From Gammaproteobacteria bacterium (GTDB lineage: Bacteria > Pseudomonadota > Gammaproteobacteria > Enterobacterales > Aeromonadaceae): a stretch of 32,180 bases of DNA. This document shows positions 18,452 through 28,300 of this stretch, in pieces. The translations under genes and the position numbers were made by a program. The stretch spans positions 1 to 32,180 of the forward strand of contig JAAEZO010000015.1 of the NCBI GenBank assembly GCA_018222825.1, given 5' to 3'. The notes below the pieces were generated by a model. It was not told the DNA's origin. It ran no database searches and worked only from the letters and a program-made list of their open reading frames with translations. Position 1 is the first letter of the stretch, and each line of letters starts with the position of its first letter.

Positions 18452-20116
18452 ATGTGTTCTATCTTCGGTATTCTCGAACTCAAATCCGACGCCGCCGCCC
18501 TGCGCGGCCGGGCGCTGGAACTGTCCAAACTGTTGCGTCACCGCGGCCCGGACTGGTCTGGCGTGTACAGCAGCGACAACGCTATTCTGGTACATGAGCG
18601 ACTGGCCATCGTCGGCCTCGACAGCGGCGCCCAGCCGCTGCTGAACCCGGCCAAGACCCACGCCTTGGCGGTAAACGGCGAGATCTACAACCACAAGGAG
18701 CTGGAAGCCGCGCTGACCAGTGACTTCGAGTTTCAGACCCAGTCCGACTGCGAAATCATCCTGGCGCTGTACAAGGAAAAGGGGCCCGAGTTTCTCGACG
18801 ATCTCAACGGCATTTTCGCCTTCGTACTCTACGATGAGGAGCAGGACACCTACCTGATTGGTCGAGATCACATGGGCATTATTCCGCTCTACACCGGTCA
18901 CGACGAACAGGGCAACTTCTATGTGGCCTCCGAGATGAAGGCGCTCACGCCGGTGTGCAAGAGCATCAAGGAGTTTCCCCCCGGCCACCTGCTGTACAGC
19001 AAGGAAGGTCAGCTGCGCCGCTATTATCAACGCGACTGGGAACAGTATGCGGCGGTCAAGGACAATAGCTCCAGCGTGAGCGAGCTGCGCGAGGCACTGA
19101 TGGCGGCGGTCAAACGCCAGCTGATGTGCGACGTGCCCTATGGTGTGCTGCTGTCCGGTGGCCTGGACTCGTCGGTGATCTCCGCCATCGCCAAGATTTA
19201 TGCGGATCGCCGGGTAGAAGACGGCGACAACAGCGAGGCCTGGTGGCCCCGGCTGCACTCCTTTGCCGTCGGCCTGGAAGGCGCACCGGATCTGATTGCC
19301 GCCCGCAAGGTAGCCGATCACCTGGGTACCGTGCATCACGAGCTGCACTACACAGTACAGGAAGGGCTCGACGCCCTGCGCGAGGTGATCTATCACCTGG
19401 AAACCTACGACGTCACCACCATTCGCGCCTCGACCCCCATGTATCTGATGGCGCGGCGCATCAAGGCCATGGGCATCAAGATGGTGCTGTCCGGCGAAGG
19501 CTCGGACGAGCTGTTCGGCGGCTACCTGTATTTTCACAAGGCGCCGAATGCCAGGGAATTCCACGAAGAAACCGTGCGCAAGCTACAGGCGCTGCACCAG
19601 TTCGACTGCCTGCGTGCCAACAAGTCGATGGCCGCCTGGGGGGTGGAAGCCCGGGTGCCCTTCCTCGACAAGGAATTCATGGACGTGGCCATGCGCCTGA
19701 ACCCGGCCGACAAGATGTGCGGCAACGGCAAGATGGAAAAACACATACTGCGCGAAGCCTTCAGCGACCTGCTGCCCGATGAAGTGGTCTGGCGTCAGAA
19801 AGAACAGTTCTCAGATGGTGTCGGCTACTCCTGGATAGACAGCCTGAAAGAAATGGTGGACACAGAGGTGACCGATCAGATGATGGCGGCGGCGGCATTC
19901 CGGTTTCCGCTCAACACCCCCACCAACAAGGAAGCCTATTATTACCGGGCCATCTTTGAAGGCCACTTCCCGCAGGAGTCCGCCGCCCACTGCGTGCCCT
20001 GCGGTCCGTCGGTGGCCTGCTCCACCCCCACCGCGCTGGAGTGGGACGAGCAATGGAAAAACATGGCCGATCCGTCCGGCCGGGCGATAAAAGGCGTTCA
20101 TACCCAGTCTTACTGA
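18452..20116 (+). CDS. asnB: Asparagine synthase B (glutamine-hydrolysing)
   Basis: MCSIFGIL (catalytic Cys2), LRHRGPDWSG, VLLSGGLDSSVISA PP-loop, VLSGEGSDELFGGYLYF. Confidence 0.97.
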   Translation: MCSIFGILELKSDAAALRGRALELSKLLRHRGPDWSGVYSSDNAILVHERLAIVGLDSGAQPLLNPAKTHALAVNGEIYNHKELEAALTSDFEFQTQSDCEIILALYKEKGPEFLDDLNGIFAFVLYDEEQDTYLIGRDHMGIIPLYTGHDEQGNFYVASEMKALTPVCKSIKEFPPGHLLYSKEGQLRRYYQRDWEQYAAVKDNSSSVSELREALMAAVKRQLMCDVPYGVLLSGGLDSSVISAIAKIYADRRVEDGDNSEAWWPRLHSFAVGLEGAPDLIAARKVADHLGTVHHELHYTVQEGLDALREVIYHLETYDVTTIRASTPMYLMARRIKAMGIKMVLSGEGSDELFGGYLYFHKAPNAREFHEETVRKLQALHQFDCLRANKSMAAWGVEARVPFLDKEFMDVAMRLNPADKMCGNGKMEKHILREAFSDLLPDEVVWRQKEQFSDGVGYSWIDSLKEMVDTEVTDQMMAAAAFRFPLNTPTNKEAYYYRAIFEGHFPQESAAHCVPCGPSVACSTPTALEWDEQWKNMADPSGRAIKGVHTQSY

Positions 20117-20132
20117 GCCACATCAGCTCACC

Positions 20133-20174
20133 ACAGCGGACGGCGCCTGTCAGGGCGCCACCCGCTGTTTTTTT
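20133..20174 (+). terminator. Terminator downstream of asnB
   Basis: CAGCGGacGGCGCCtgtcagGGCGCCacCCGCTGttttttt. Confidence 0.9.
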
Positions 20175-20283
20175 GAGTACAAAACACAGATTCATTCATA
20201 TCCTTATCATTGTTCATCGCGCAGTTCTGTTACTGCCCCCGACTATGCTAATGTAACCGCAAACCTGTTCAGACCGAGTTAGC

Positions 20284-22836
20284 GTGATCCCCTTCGATTC
20301 CAGCACCCCAGACCTGCCCGTTGAACGCCTGATGCACAGTGGCCTGCTTAGCTGCAGCCCGGATACCCCGGTACATGAAGCCGCAGAGCGCATGGCCAGC
20401 CGCCGATGCAGTTCCGTGCTGATCATGGATCACGGTGTGGCCGTGGGGATCTGGACCGAACATGACAGCCTGCGACTCGACTTCAACGCCCCGGACTCGC
20501 TGCGCATTCCCATCAAGGATGTCATGAGCAGCCCGGTAAGCAGCCTGTACCTGAACACCCCCGTGTCGGAGGTAGCCCGACGCTTTCACGAAGAGCAACG
20601 GCGACATTTTCTGGTGGTGGACGATAACGACCAGCCACAGGGTATCGTGTCCCAGACCGACATCGCGCTGAAACAGGGCATGGAACTGTACCTCAGCCTG
20701 CGCCAGGTGCACGAGGCGATGGACAGCCAGCCGCTGGTGCTGCCGGGCACCATCACCCTAGGTCAGACCGCGCCGCTGATGCTGGCACAAAAGCAGGATG
20801 CCGCCGTGGTCGACTGTGGTGGCGGAGAATTCGGCATTATTACCGAGCGTGACATGGTGCGTTTTGCCGCTCGCCACCCGGGCGACACGCCGCTGAGCAA
20901 GCTCGCCAGCCGCCCGCTGTTGAGCATAGCCCCCGATGACTCGCTGCTGCGGGCCAGAGACATGCTGATCGACCATCGGCTGCGCCACCTGGCGGTACAA
21001 AACAAGCACAATCCATCACACGTCGTCGGCCTGCTCGGCTTTCGTCATATTCTGGAAGGCGCCGAGCAGGATTATCGGCTGGAGTTGAAGCAGGCACTGA
21101 GCCAGCGCGATCAGGCCCTGAGCCGCTCCAGCCTCAACCTGCAACTGGCCGAACGGGTGATAGACGCATCGCTCGAAGGCGTGGTGATCACCGATGCCCG
21201 GGGCAACATCGAGTTCGTTAATCCGGCCTTTATCCATACCACCGGTTACACACTGGAAGAAGTACTGGGTAAAACGCCTGCCGTCTTGTCTTCCGGCCGT
21301 CACGATGCGGCCTTCTACGACGTGATGTGGAAAACACTGCAACAGAAAGGCTACTGGCGCGGCGAGATCTGGAATCGGCGCAAGAGCGGCCAGCTTTATC
21401 TCGAATTGCTGACCATCACCGCCATTCATGATGCCGACGGCAACACCAGTAATTACGCGGCCCTGTTCAGCGACATCACCCATATTCGGGAAAACGAAGA
21501 TCAGATCCGCCAGCTCGCCTATTACGATGCCCTGACCAAGCTGCCCAACCGTCGTTTGCTCGAAGACCGGCTGGAACTGGCCATCCGCCATGCCAATCGT
21601 CACAAACAACGGCTGGCGGTGCTGTTTCTCGACCTCGATCACTTCAAACGAGTCAACGACAGCCTGGGGCATGCCGCCGGCGACGAGCTGCTGCTCGATG
21701 TGTCACGACGCATGAACGCCCGACTGAGGGAAGACGACACCCTGGCCCGGCTGGGTGGGGATGAGTTTATTGTCCTGCTGCCGGACCTGAGTGAACCGGA
21801 TGAAGTGACTCGCATCGCCCGCCGCCTGATCGACGCCATTGCCGAGCCGTTTCGAATCAAGAATCAGACCTTTCGTATCGGCTGCAGCCTGGGGATCAGC
21901 CTCTACCCGGACGATGCCGCCAATGCCGAGCAGCTGTTGCACCATGCCGATTCCGCCATGTACCGGGCCAAGCAGGAAGGTCGCAACACCTTTCGACTGT
22001 ACAGCAACCACATGGACATTCGCGAACATCGCTGGCTGGAGATGGAAACGGCGCTGCGTAATGCCATCGACAACGGCGAAGGACTGAGCCTGCACTATCA
22101 ACCCCTGGTCGATCGGGACAGCCGACGGCTTTGCAGCCTGGAAGCGCTGGCCCGCTGGCATCACCCGGAGTTTGGCCAGGTCTCTCCCGGCGACTTTATC
22201 CCCCTGGCCGAGCGCTCCGGGCTGATACTGCCGTTGAGCCGCAACCTGATGCGACAGGTTGCCGCCCAGTTGCGTGCCTGGCTCGATGCGGGGTTAACGC
22301 CGGTGCCGGTGGCCGTCAATCTGTCGGCCCAGCAGTTCTGGCAACAGGATCTGATTGAACAAATCCGGGCCCTCTATGATGAATATCAACTGCCACCGGG
22401 TCTGATCAGCTTTGAGCTGACCGAAAGCATGCTGCTCGACAAACAGCAACAGGCGGTACGGGTGTTACATCAGCTGCGTCAACTGGGTTGTCGGGTGGCG
22501 ATGGACGACTTCGGCACCGGCTATTCTTCCCTCAGCTATTTGCACCAGCTGCCGATCACCACCCTCAAGATTGACAGATCCTTTATTCAGCAACTGGGTG
22601 AAAACCAGGGCAGCGAAACCATACTCGCCGCCATTACCGGCATGGCCCAGGGGCTGAAGCTGAGGGTGGTGGCCGAAGGAGTGGAAACCGAGGCCCAGCT
22701 GAACACCCTGCGCCAGTATCACGTCAACCTTATCCAGGGCTACCTGACCGGCCGGCCGGTACCGGCCGAACAGATCACCGAACACTATCTGGCCGTGGTG
22801 CGCGAATCATGCACTCATACCGCCTTGTATGAATGA
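20284..22836 (+). CDS. Four-CBS (2 Bateman modules) - PAS - GGDEF - EAL c-di-GMP signalling protein
   Basis: CBS repeats in residues ~1-250; PAS (VIDASLEGVVITDARGNIEFVNPAF); GGDEF with REDD-TLARL-GGDEF (RxxD I-site); EAL signatures SLEALARWHHP, ELTESMLL, DDFGTGYSSLSYL, KIDRSFI, AEGVET. GTG start. Confidence 0.92.
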   Translation: MIPFDSSTPDLPVERLMHSGLLSCSPDTPVHEAAERMASRRCSSVLIMDHGVAVGIWTEHDSLRLDFNAPDSLRIPIKDVMSSPVSSLYLNTPVSEVARRFHEEQRRHFLVVDDNDQPQGIVSQTDIALKQGMELYLSLRQVHEAMDSQPLVLPGTITLGQTAPLMLAQKQDAAVVDCGGGEFGIITERDMVRFAARHPGDTPLSKLASRPLLSIAPDDSLLRARDMLIDHRLRHLAVQNKHNPSHVVGLLGFRHILEGAEQDYRLELKQALSQRDQALSRSSLNLQLAERVIDASLEGVVITDARGNIEFVNPAFIHTTGYTLEEVLGKTPAVLSSGRHDAAFYDVMWKTLQQKGYWRGEIWNRRKSGQLYLELLTITAIHDADGNTSNYAALFSDITHIRENEDQIRQLAYYDALTKLPNRRLLEDRLELAIRHANRHKQRLAVLFLDLDHFKRVNDSLGHAAGDELLLDVSRRMNARLREDDTLARLGGDEFIVLLPDLSEPDEVTRIARRLIDAIAEPFRIKNQTFRIGCSLGISLYPDDAANAEQLLHHADSAMYRAKQEGRNTFRLYSNHMDIREHRWLEMETALRNAIDNGEGLSLHYQPLVDRDSRRLCSLEALARWHHPEFGQVSPGDFIPLAERSGLILPLSRNLMRQVAAQLRAWLDAGLTPVPVAVNLSAQQFWQQDLIEQIRALYDEYQLPPGLISFELTESMLLDKQQQAVRVLHQLRQLGCRVAMDDFGTGYSSLSYLHQLPITTLKIDRSFIQQLGENQGSETILAAITGMAQGLKLRVVAEGVETEAQLNTLRQYHVNLIQGYLTGRPVPAEQITEHYLAVVRESCTHTALYE

Positions 22837-22886
22837 AGAAGGGAGTTATCGAGGTCTGTTAGCCAAACCACCACACAGGAAGGCCG

Positions 22887-24215
22887 ATGACCACCGACAA
22901 CAAGAAAGGATCCGCAGTAAAGCAGCACCGATTTTCGCGCATGGCCAGTCTGGCTTCGCTTGCCACTCGGGTGGCCGGGGGCATGCTGACCGAAGGTGCA
23001 CGCCAGCTGGCGCAGGGTAACCGCCCCCGAGCGAAAGACCTGCTGTTGACGCCGGATAATGCCCGGCGCATTGCCGGACAACTGGCGCAATTGCGCGGGG
23101 CGGCGATGAAAGTCGGTCAGTTGCTGTCGATGGATGCCGGCGATTTACTGCCGCCGGAGCTTTCCGCCATACTGGCCCGCCTGCGTTCCGATGCCAGCCC
23201 CATGCCGCCACGCCAGCTGGTGCAGGTGCTGGAGCAGGAATTGGGCCCGGACTGGCAACAACATTTCGCGCAATTCGGCTTTAACGCCATGGCCGCCGCC
23301 TCCATCGGTCAGGTACATCAGGCCCACGCCGATGATGGCCGCCCGCTGGCGGTAAAAATCCAGTATCCGGGCATCAATGCCAGCATCGACAGCGATGTGG
23401 ACAACGTGGTGACCCTGCTCAATATCAGCGGCCTGATCCCCGCCTCGGTGGATTATCGCGAACTGCTGATCGAAGCCAAGCGCCAGCTGCACGCCGAAGC
23501 CGACTATGAGCTGGAAGCCCGCCAGCTCGGCACCTTTGCCAGTCTGCTGGCAGACGATAACGACTTTGCCTTGCCGCAGGTCGACGCGACGCTCAGCACC
23601 CCGCGACTGCTGACCATGAGCTACATGGAAGGCTGCCCCATCGAGCAACTGGAAACACATCCGCAGGAGGTGCGCGACCGCGCCGTCGGCCTGTTGTTCG
23701 CACTCCTGTTTCGGGAACTGTTTGAATTTCGTCTGGTACAGACCGATCCCAATTTTGCCAACTATCTCTATCAGCCGAACGGCGGCCGCCTGGTGCTGCT
23801 CGACTTCGGCGCCACCCGCGCCTACCCCGCCACCATCAGCGAAGGCTACCGCCAGCTGTTTGCCGCCGCCTTGCAGCAAGACACCGCCGGTATCGAGCAG
23901 GCGTTGACCCAAATCGGCTTTTTCAGCCGGGATATTATTCCTGCCCAGCGCCAGGCGGTGGTGAACATGGTGCAACTGGCCTGCGAGCCGGTGCGCAACG
24001 ATGCATACTACAACTTTGGCGACAGCGATCTGGCCGGCCGCCTGCGAGACGCCGGCACCCGGCTCAGCATGGAGCAGGACTACTGGCACGCGCCACCGGC
24101 AGACGCACTGTTTCTGCATCGCAAGATTGGCGGCCTCTACCTGCTCGCCACCCGGCTCAAGGCCAACATCAACCTGCACCAGCTGTTGCAGCCCCACCTG
24201 GAGTCTCGTACCTAG
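22887..24215 (+). CDS. ABC1/UbiB-family atypical protein kinase-like protein
   Basis: LRGAAMKVGQLLSMDAGDLLPPEL (KxGQ motif), AAASIGQVHQAHADDGRPLAVKIQYPGI, QTDPNFANYLYQ...LLDFGATR. Confidence 0.92.
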   Translation: MTTDNKKGSAVKQHRFSRMASLASLATRVAGGMLTEGARQLAQGNRPRAKDLLLTPDNARRIAGQLAQLRGAAMKVGQLLSMDAGDLLPPELSAILARLRSDASPMPPRQLVQVLEQELGPDWQQHFAQFGFNAMAAASIGQVHQAHADDGRPLAVKIQYPGINASIDSDVDNVVTLLNISGLIPASVDYRELLIEAKRQLHAEADYELEARQLGTFASLLADDNDFALPQVDATLSTPRLLTMSYMEGCPIEQLETHPQEVRDRAVGLLFALLFRELFEFRLVQTDPNFANYLYQPNGGRLVLLDFGATRAYPATISEGYRQLFAAALQQDTAGIEQALTQIGFFSRDIIPAQRQAVVNMVQLACEPVRNDAYYNFGDSDLAGRLRDAGTRLSMEQDYWHAPPADALFLHRKIGGLYLLATRLKANINLHQLLQPHLESRT

Positions 24216-24247
24216 CGGCGGCATCGTTGAACCGGCGGCGCCTTCGG

Positions 24248-24952
24248 TCAGATTTCCACCATTCGGCCGATATACTGGATGGGCCCGGTAGGCAGACCCG
24301 TCGGTGAGCCTCCGGCCTGTTCCAGGGTCAGCTCGAACAACTGATTCGGAGCCAGGGGCGGCAAGGTATCAAGCGGCACCCGCAGGCGTTGGCCCGGCTC
24401 CACCAGGCCGAGGGAAACAGGTCTGGTCCAGTCATCGCCCTTGGTCCAGAGCTCCAGCACCTGGTCCGCCGGCACTTCCACCGCAGCCAGGGGGATCAAC
24501 TGAATTTCACTGGGGTCGCGGGCCTGAACCAGCCAGCCCGGCGCCCTGTTTTCCGGTGCTGCCAGCACGACGATGTAGCGGGGCTCTGGCAAGGGACGAT
24601 ACACGACGACCGCGGCAAGCAACAAACTCATGGCCAGACTGGTGGCAGTCAGCCCCCGCCACAGCCCCAGCCGCTGCCACCAGCGGGCTGGCTCGGCTAC
24701 CGCCCTGGCCCGGGAAAGGGCATCCAGGCTGCGCTCGACCCGGGGCCACAGCCGGGGGGAAGGTGTTTGTGCCTCCGCCAGCCCGGTCAGTGGATGCAGT
24801 CGCTCTTCCCACTGTGCCACCGCCGCCTGCAACGGTTCATCGTGCTCCAGCCGCTGCTCCAGTCGTCGCCGTTGTTCGGCAGTCAAGGTGCCCAGCACAT
24901 ATTCCCCGGCCAGGGCATACCGTTCAGAATCGCCCCGCTCTCCCTCGTTCAT
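24248..24952 (-). CDS. RskA-like anti-sigma factor
   Basis: YALAGEYVLGTLTAEQRRRLEQRLEHD...W.RLGLWRGLTATSLAMSLLLAAVVVY TM segment, extracytoplasmic RskA-C-like region; ATGA overlap with sigma gene. Confidence 0.88.
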   Translation of the reverse strand: MNEGERGDSERYALAGEYVLGTLTAEQRRRLEQRLEHDEPLQAAVAQWEERLHPLTGLAEAQTPSPRLWPRVERSLDALSRARAVAEPARWWQRLGLWRGLTATSLAMSLLLAAVVVYRPLPEPRYIVVLAAPENRAPGWLVQARDPSEIQLIPLAAVEVPADQVLELWTKGDDWTRPVSLGLVEPGQRLRVPLDTLPPLAPNQLFELTLEQAGGSPTGLPTGPIQYIGRMVEI

Positions 24953-25515
24953 GCCATGCACTCCCTCAGCACTATCAGACTGCGCCGTATCCAGGCTTTG
25001 ACCGTGCCCAGCGGCGCGTCCATCCGGTTGGCAATTTCATGATGAGTACAACCGTCTACATAAGCATGCAGAAGGCAATTTCGCCGTTCAGGCTCCAGCT
25101 GATCCAGGCAATGTTCAACCCGTTTGCCGTGATCATGCCAAGATTCCCCATCCCGGTTCTGCTGCCAGTGTTCGTATGACTGCCGGGTATCCAGAGCCGC
25201 AGCGCCGTGCTGATCCAGACCAAGTTCCCGCCCCCGGTTGCGCACCGTATTCAGGGCCAGATGCCGGGCCACACTGTAAATCCAGCCCCGGGCCGAGCCC
25301 CGGGCCGGGTCGAAGCTGTCGGCACGCAGCCAGATGTTGATCAGCGCATCGTGCACTATGTCTTCCGCCAGTGCGTGATCGCGCACGATGCGCAGCACCA
25401 CTCCCAGCAATCGCCCTCCCTCCTGTTCATACAGGGCCTGAAGGCCTTGGCGATCCTGACGGGCACAGGCCGCTAACGCGGCCTGGTAATCAAAATCCTG
25501 ATTGGGTTTTGTCAT
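24949..25515 (-). CDS. ECF-type sigma-70 family RNA polymerase sigma factor
   Basis: LYEQEGGRLLGVVLRIVRDHALAEDIVHDALINIWLRADSFDPARGSARGWIYSVARHLALNTVR (region 2), CTHHEIANRMDAPLGTVKAWIRRSLIVLRECM (region 4). Confidence 0.93.
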   Translation of the reverse strand: MTKPNQDFDYQAALAACARQDRQGLQALYEQEGGRLLGVVLRIVRDHALAEDIVHDALINIWLRADSFDPARGSARGWIYSVARHLALNTVRNRGRELGLDQHGAAALDTRQSYEHWQQNRDGESWHDHGKRVEHCLDQLEPERRNCLLHAYVDGCTHHEIANRMDAPLGTVKAWIRRSLIVLRECMA

Positions 25516-25608
25516 CGGTGCAGCACCATCCGCATTGGTCTTCAAACGAAGCCCTTCTTGTAATGTCGAGTGTAGACCACTACACCACGGATGGCGCTGC
25601 GCGCTTCT

Positions 25609-26139
25609 TCAGCCGGCTTTCCAGAAAATATAATCGGCCTGGTATTTGACGATTTGACGTTCGCCCTTGTTGGCCTCGCTGCAGGCCATAGAGGGCGCCA
25701 CCCCACCCTGGGTATCCAGCCGCTGGATATAAGTGACACCGGTCATAGCCCCCTCTCCCATCGCCGGGTTGGCCTGTACCAGCTGAAAGGGAATATTACC
25801 TTCGCCCCCCGAAGCCACGGCCAGCTGAGTGCCGGTTACCTTAGATCCATCCATCGCCTCCCAAGTGGCCGGCGGCCCGAAATAACGACCCACCTGCTTG
25901 CCGCTGCTATCGTTCAGCGCCGCATCCGGCCCGGCAAATGCCCAAGCCAGCTCCCCAGGAGCATCGGGTTTGTCGCGGCATTCGTAGGTAATTTTCCCGA
26001 CTCCCACCGTTTCCAGCGCGACCTTGTGGCCTGCCGGCACCTGCATGCTTTCGGGCACCATGGCGTGGGCAAGGGAAGACAGGCCCAGCAGCAGGGTCGT
26101 GGCCAGTACCGGGGGCATTTTGAGCTGAATATTGTGCAT
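25609..26139 (-). CDS. DUF3455 secreted protein
   Basis: Signal peptide MHNIQLKMPPVLATTLLLGLSSLAHA; VPAGHKVALETVGVGKITYECRDKPDAPGELAWAFAGPDAALNDSSGKQVGRYFGPPATWEAMDGSKVTG typical of DUF3455; AAGGAGA upstream. Confidence 0.85.
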   Translation of the reverse strand: MHNIQLKMPPVLATTLLLGLSSLAHAMVPESMQVPAGHKVALETVGVGKITYECRDKPDAPGELAWAFAGPDAALNDSSGKQVGRYFGPPATWEAMDGSKVTGTQLAVASGGEGNIPFQLVQANPAMGEGAMTGVTYIQRLDTQGGVAPSMACSEANKGERQIVKYQADYIFWKAG

Positions 26140-26284
26140 GTCATATCTCCTTGTGACGAACGCTAGTATCAAGAGCGGCAACAGATGCCACCCTTGTACT
26201 ACCCGCCAGAGGGATAAACGGATGCAGCAATAAACAGATTTTTTCACATTTCTTGAAATACAGGGATCATGGCCCTTTGTCGGC

Positions 26285-28300
26285 TCACTCTTCCTGCAAC
26301 TCGGCCAGCAGGCCGCTGCGCCGCTCGACCCGGCGACCGATGGCCTGCTCAAACACACCGGCGCGAGGCTCCAGCAGGGTAAACCAGTGCCGGGCCCGGG
26401 TAATGGCGGTATACAGCAGCTCCTTGGTCAACACCGGGTTCAGCGCATCCGGCAGGATCAACGCGGTGTGTGCAAATTCCGAACCCTGGGACTTGTGCAC
26501 TGTCATGGCGAACACCGTCTCCACCTCCGACAACCGGCTGGGCAGCACAAAGCGCAGCCCGCCACCGCCATCGTTGCGGGCAAACACCACTCGCAAGACC
26601 CGGCGGCCATCTTCTTCCGGCAGGCGCAGCGCAATACCGATATCGCCGTTCATCAGCCCCAGGCCATAGTCGTTGCGGGTCACCAGCACCGGGCGACCTT
26701 CGTACCAGCCTTCTTCCGCTTCCAGCAGGCCCCGCCGATGCAGCAAGCCGGCAATTCGCTGATTGAGGCCTTCCACTCCCCAGGGCCCCTTGCGCACGGT
26801 GCAGAGCAGACGAAACTCGTCAAAGGCGGTCAGCACCTGCCCCGCCCAGTTCGTCCAGGCAGGGTCGTCATGAGCGGCGTCGGCCGCCGGTCGGCCGGCA
26901 CTCAGCAACTCGAGGTAATGGCCGTACCCCACCGCCTGCCCGCGACCACCGTGCAACAGCCGGTTCAGCGCCGCATCCTGTTCGCCCTTGAGGCTCACAG
27001 TAGCCACATCGTCCCGGCCAAACTGCTGGCGAGCCAGGCCGGCCAACTGCTGGTTGACCGCCCCCGCCAGACGACCAATGCCGGAGCCACCGGCGAAACG
27101 ACGGGAATAACGCAGCATCAGAATGCGCTGCGCCAACGGATACCCGCCGGGCTCGCCCGCCTGCAAAGCCGGGTGCTCGAGTCGTTCACCGCTGACCCGC
27201 TCCAGCCAGGCCACCCGCTCGGGCTGATAATGCCCCTGATCCGCATCCCGGCACAGATCGCCCAGCAAGGCCCCCGCTTCTACCGAGGCCAGCTGATCCT
27301 TGTCGCCCAGCAACAGCAACCGGGCATGGGGTGGCAGCGCCGACAACAGGCAGGCCATCATTTCGAGATCGATCATCGAGGCCTCGTCCACCACCAGCAC
27401 GTCCAATGCCAGCGGGTTGCCGGCATGATGGCGAAAGTGCCGGCTGTTGGGCAGGCTACCCAGCAGCCGGTGCAGGGTGCTCACCTCGGTGGGAATGCGC
27501 TCGCGCACCGCCTTGTCGACCGGCAGCGAGGCTACCTGGGCGCCAATCGACTCGGTAAGCCGGGCCGCCGCCTTGCCGGTGGGCGCGGCCAGCCGAATGC
27601 GCAGCGGCTTGTCGGCGGTGCCCTGCAGCAGGGCCAGCAGCCGCACGACGGTGGTGGTTTTACCGGTGCCGGGACCGCCGGTGATCAGGGTAAAACCGCT
27701 GCTGGCCGCCAGCGCACAGGCCAGTTTCTGCCAGTCGGTCTGGCGTTCGCCATCCAGCACCAGCGGCTCCGGGAACAGCCGGTTCAGCCACTCGGGCAGA
27801 CTGTCGGGCACCGGTCTGTCGTCCCTGATGCGCACCGCCAATGCCCGGGCCACGCTTTGCTCATAGTTCCAGTAGCGCCGCAGATACAGTCGCTCGGCGT
27901 GCAATACCAGCGGGCGATCGGACTCGCCGTGCGCGCCCGCCACCAGCGGGCTTCGCGCCAGGGCCTGTAGCCAGTCGGCAAGCTCCAGACCGGCCAGCAT
28001 ACGCGACGGCAGCAGCATATCGGCCAGGCTTTCTTCCCCTTCCGGCGGCAGCGACAGGGCAAAGTCCGGCTCGGCAAGCGTGGCCGCCAGATCCAGACAC
28101 ACATGACCATGCCCCAGCTGATGGCTGGCCAGCGCCGCCGCCAGCAGCACCGATGCGTCGGCGCTGGCGTCCAGATCCACAAAAAAACCGGCCAGCGCCC
28201 GGTCGAGCGGGCGTAACCAGCCCAGACCGACCCATTGATCAAGCAATTCAAGCAGGCTGTTCTGACTGGTAAGCGGTGCCGTGATGACCGTGGCCGTCAT
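26285..28300 (-). CDS. recD: Exodeoxyribonuclease V subunit alpha
   Basis: FTLITGGPGTGKTTTVVRLLALLQ, VDEASMIDLEMMACLLSALP, FAMTVHKSQGSEF; directly downstream of recB. Confidence 0.95.
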   Translation of the reverse strand: MTATVITAPLTSQNSLLELLDQWVGLGWLRPLDRALAGFFVDLDASADASVLLAAALASHQLGHGHVCLDLAATLAEPDFALSLPPEGEESLADMLLPSRMLAGLELADWLQALARSPLVAGAHGESDRPLVLHAERLYLRRYWNYEQSVARALAVRIRDDRPVPDSLPEWLNRLFPEPLVLDGERQTDWQKLACALAASSGFTLITGGPGTGKTTTVVRLLALLQGTADKPLRIRLAAPTGKAAARLTESIGAQVASLPVDKAVRERIPTEVSTLHRLLGSLPNSRHFRHHAGNPLALDVLVVDEASMIDLEMMACLLSALPPHARLLLLGDKDQLASVEAGALLGDLCRDADQGHYQPERVAWLERVSGERLEHPALQAGEPGGYPLAQRILMLRYSRRFAGGSGIGRLAGAVNQQLAGLARQQFGRDDVATVSLKGEQDAALNRLLHGGRGQAVGYGHYLELLSAGRPAADAAHDDPAWTNWAGQVLTAFDEFRLLCTVRKGPWGVEGLNQRIAGLLHRRGLLEAEEGWYEGRPVLVTRNDYGLGLMNGDIGIALRLPEEDGRRVLRVVFARNDGGGGLRFVLPSRLSEVETVFAMTVHKSQGSEFAHTALILPDALNPVLTKELLYTAITRARHWFTLLEPRAGVFEQAIGRRVERRSGLLAELQEE

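Noticed and set aside
26387-27970. 527-aa + strand ORF antisense to recD, and 483-aa ORF 29866-31317 antisense to recB
   Set aside because: Shadow ORFs in GC-rich coding sequence; no domain or start signals.
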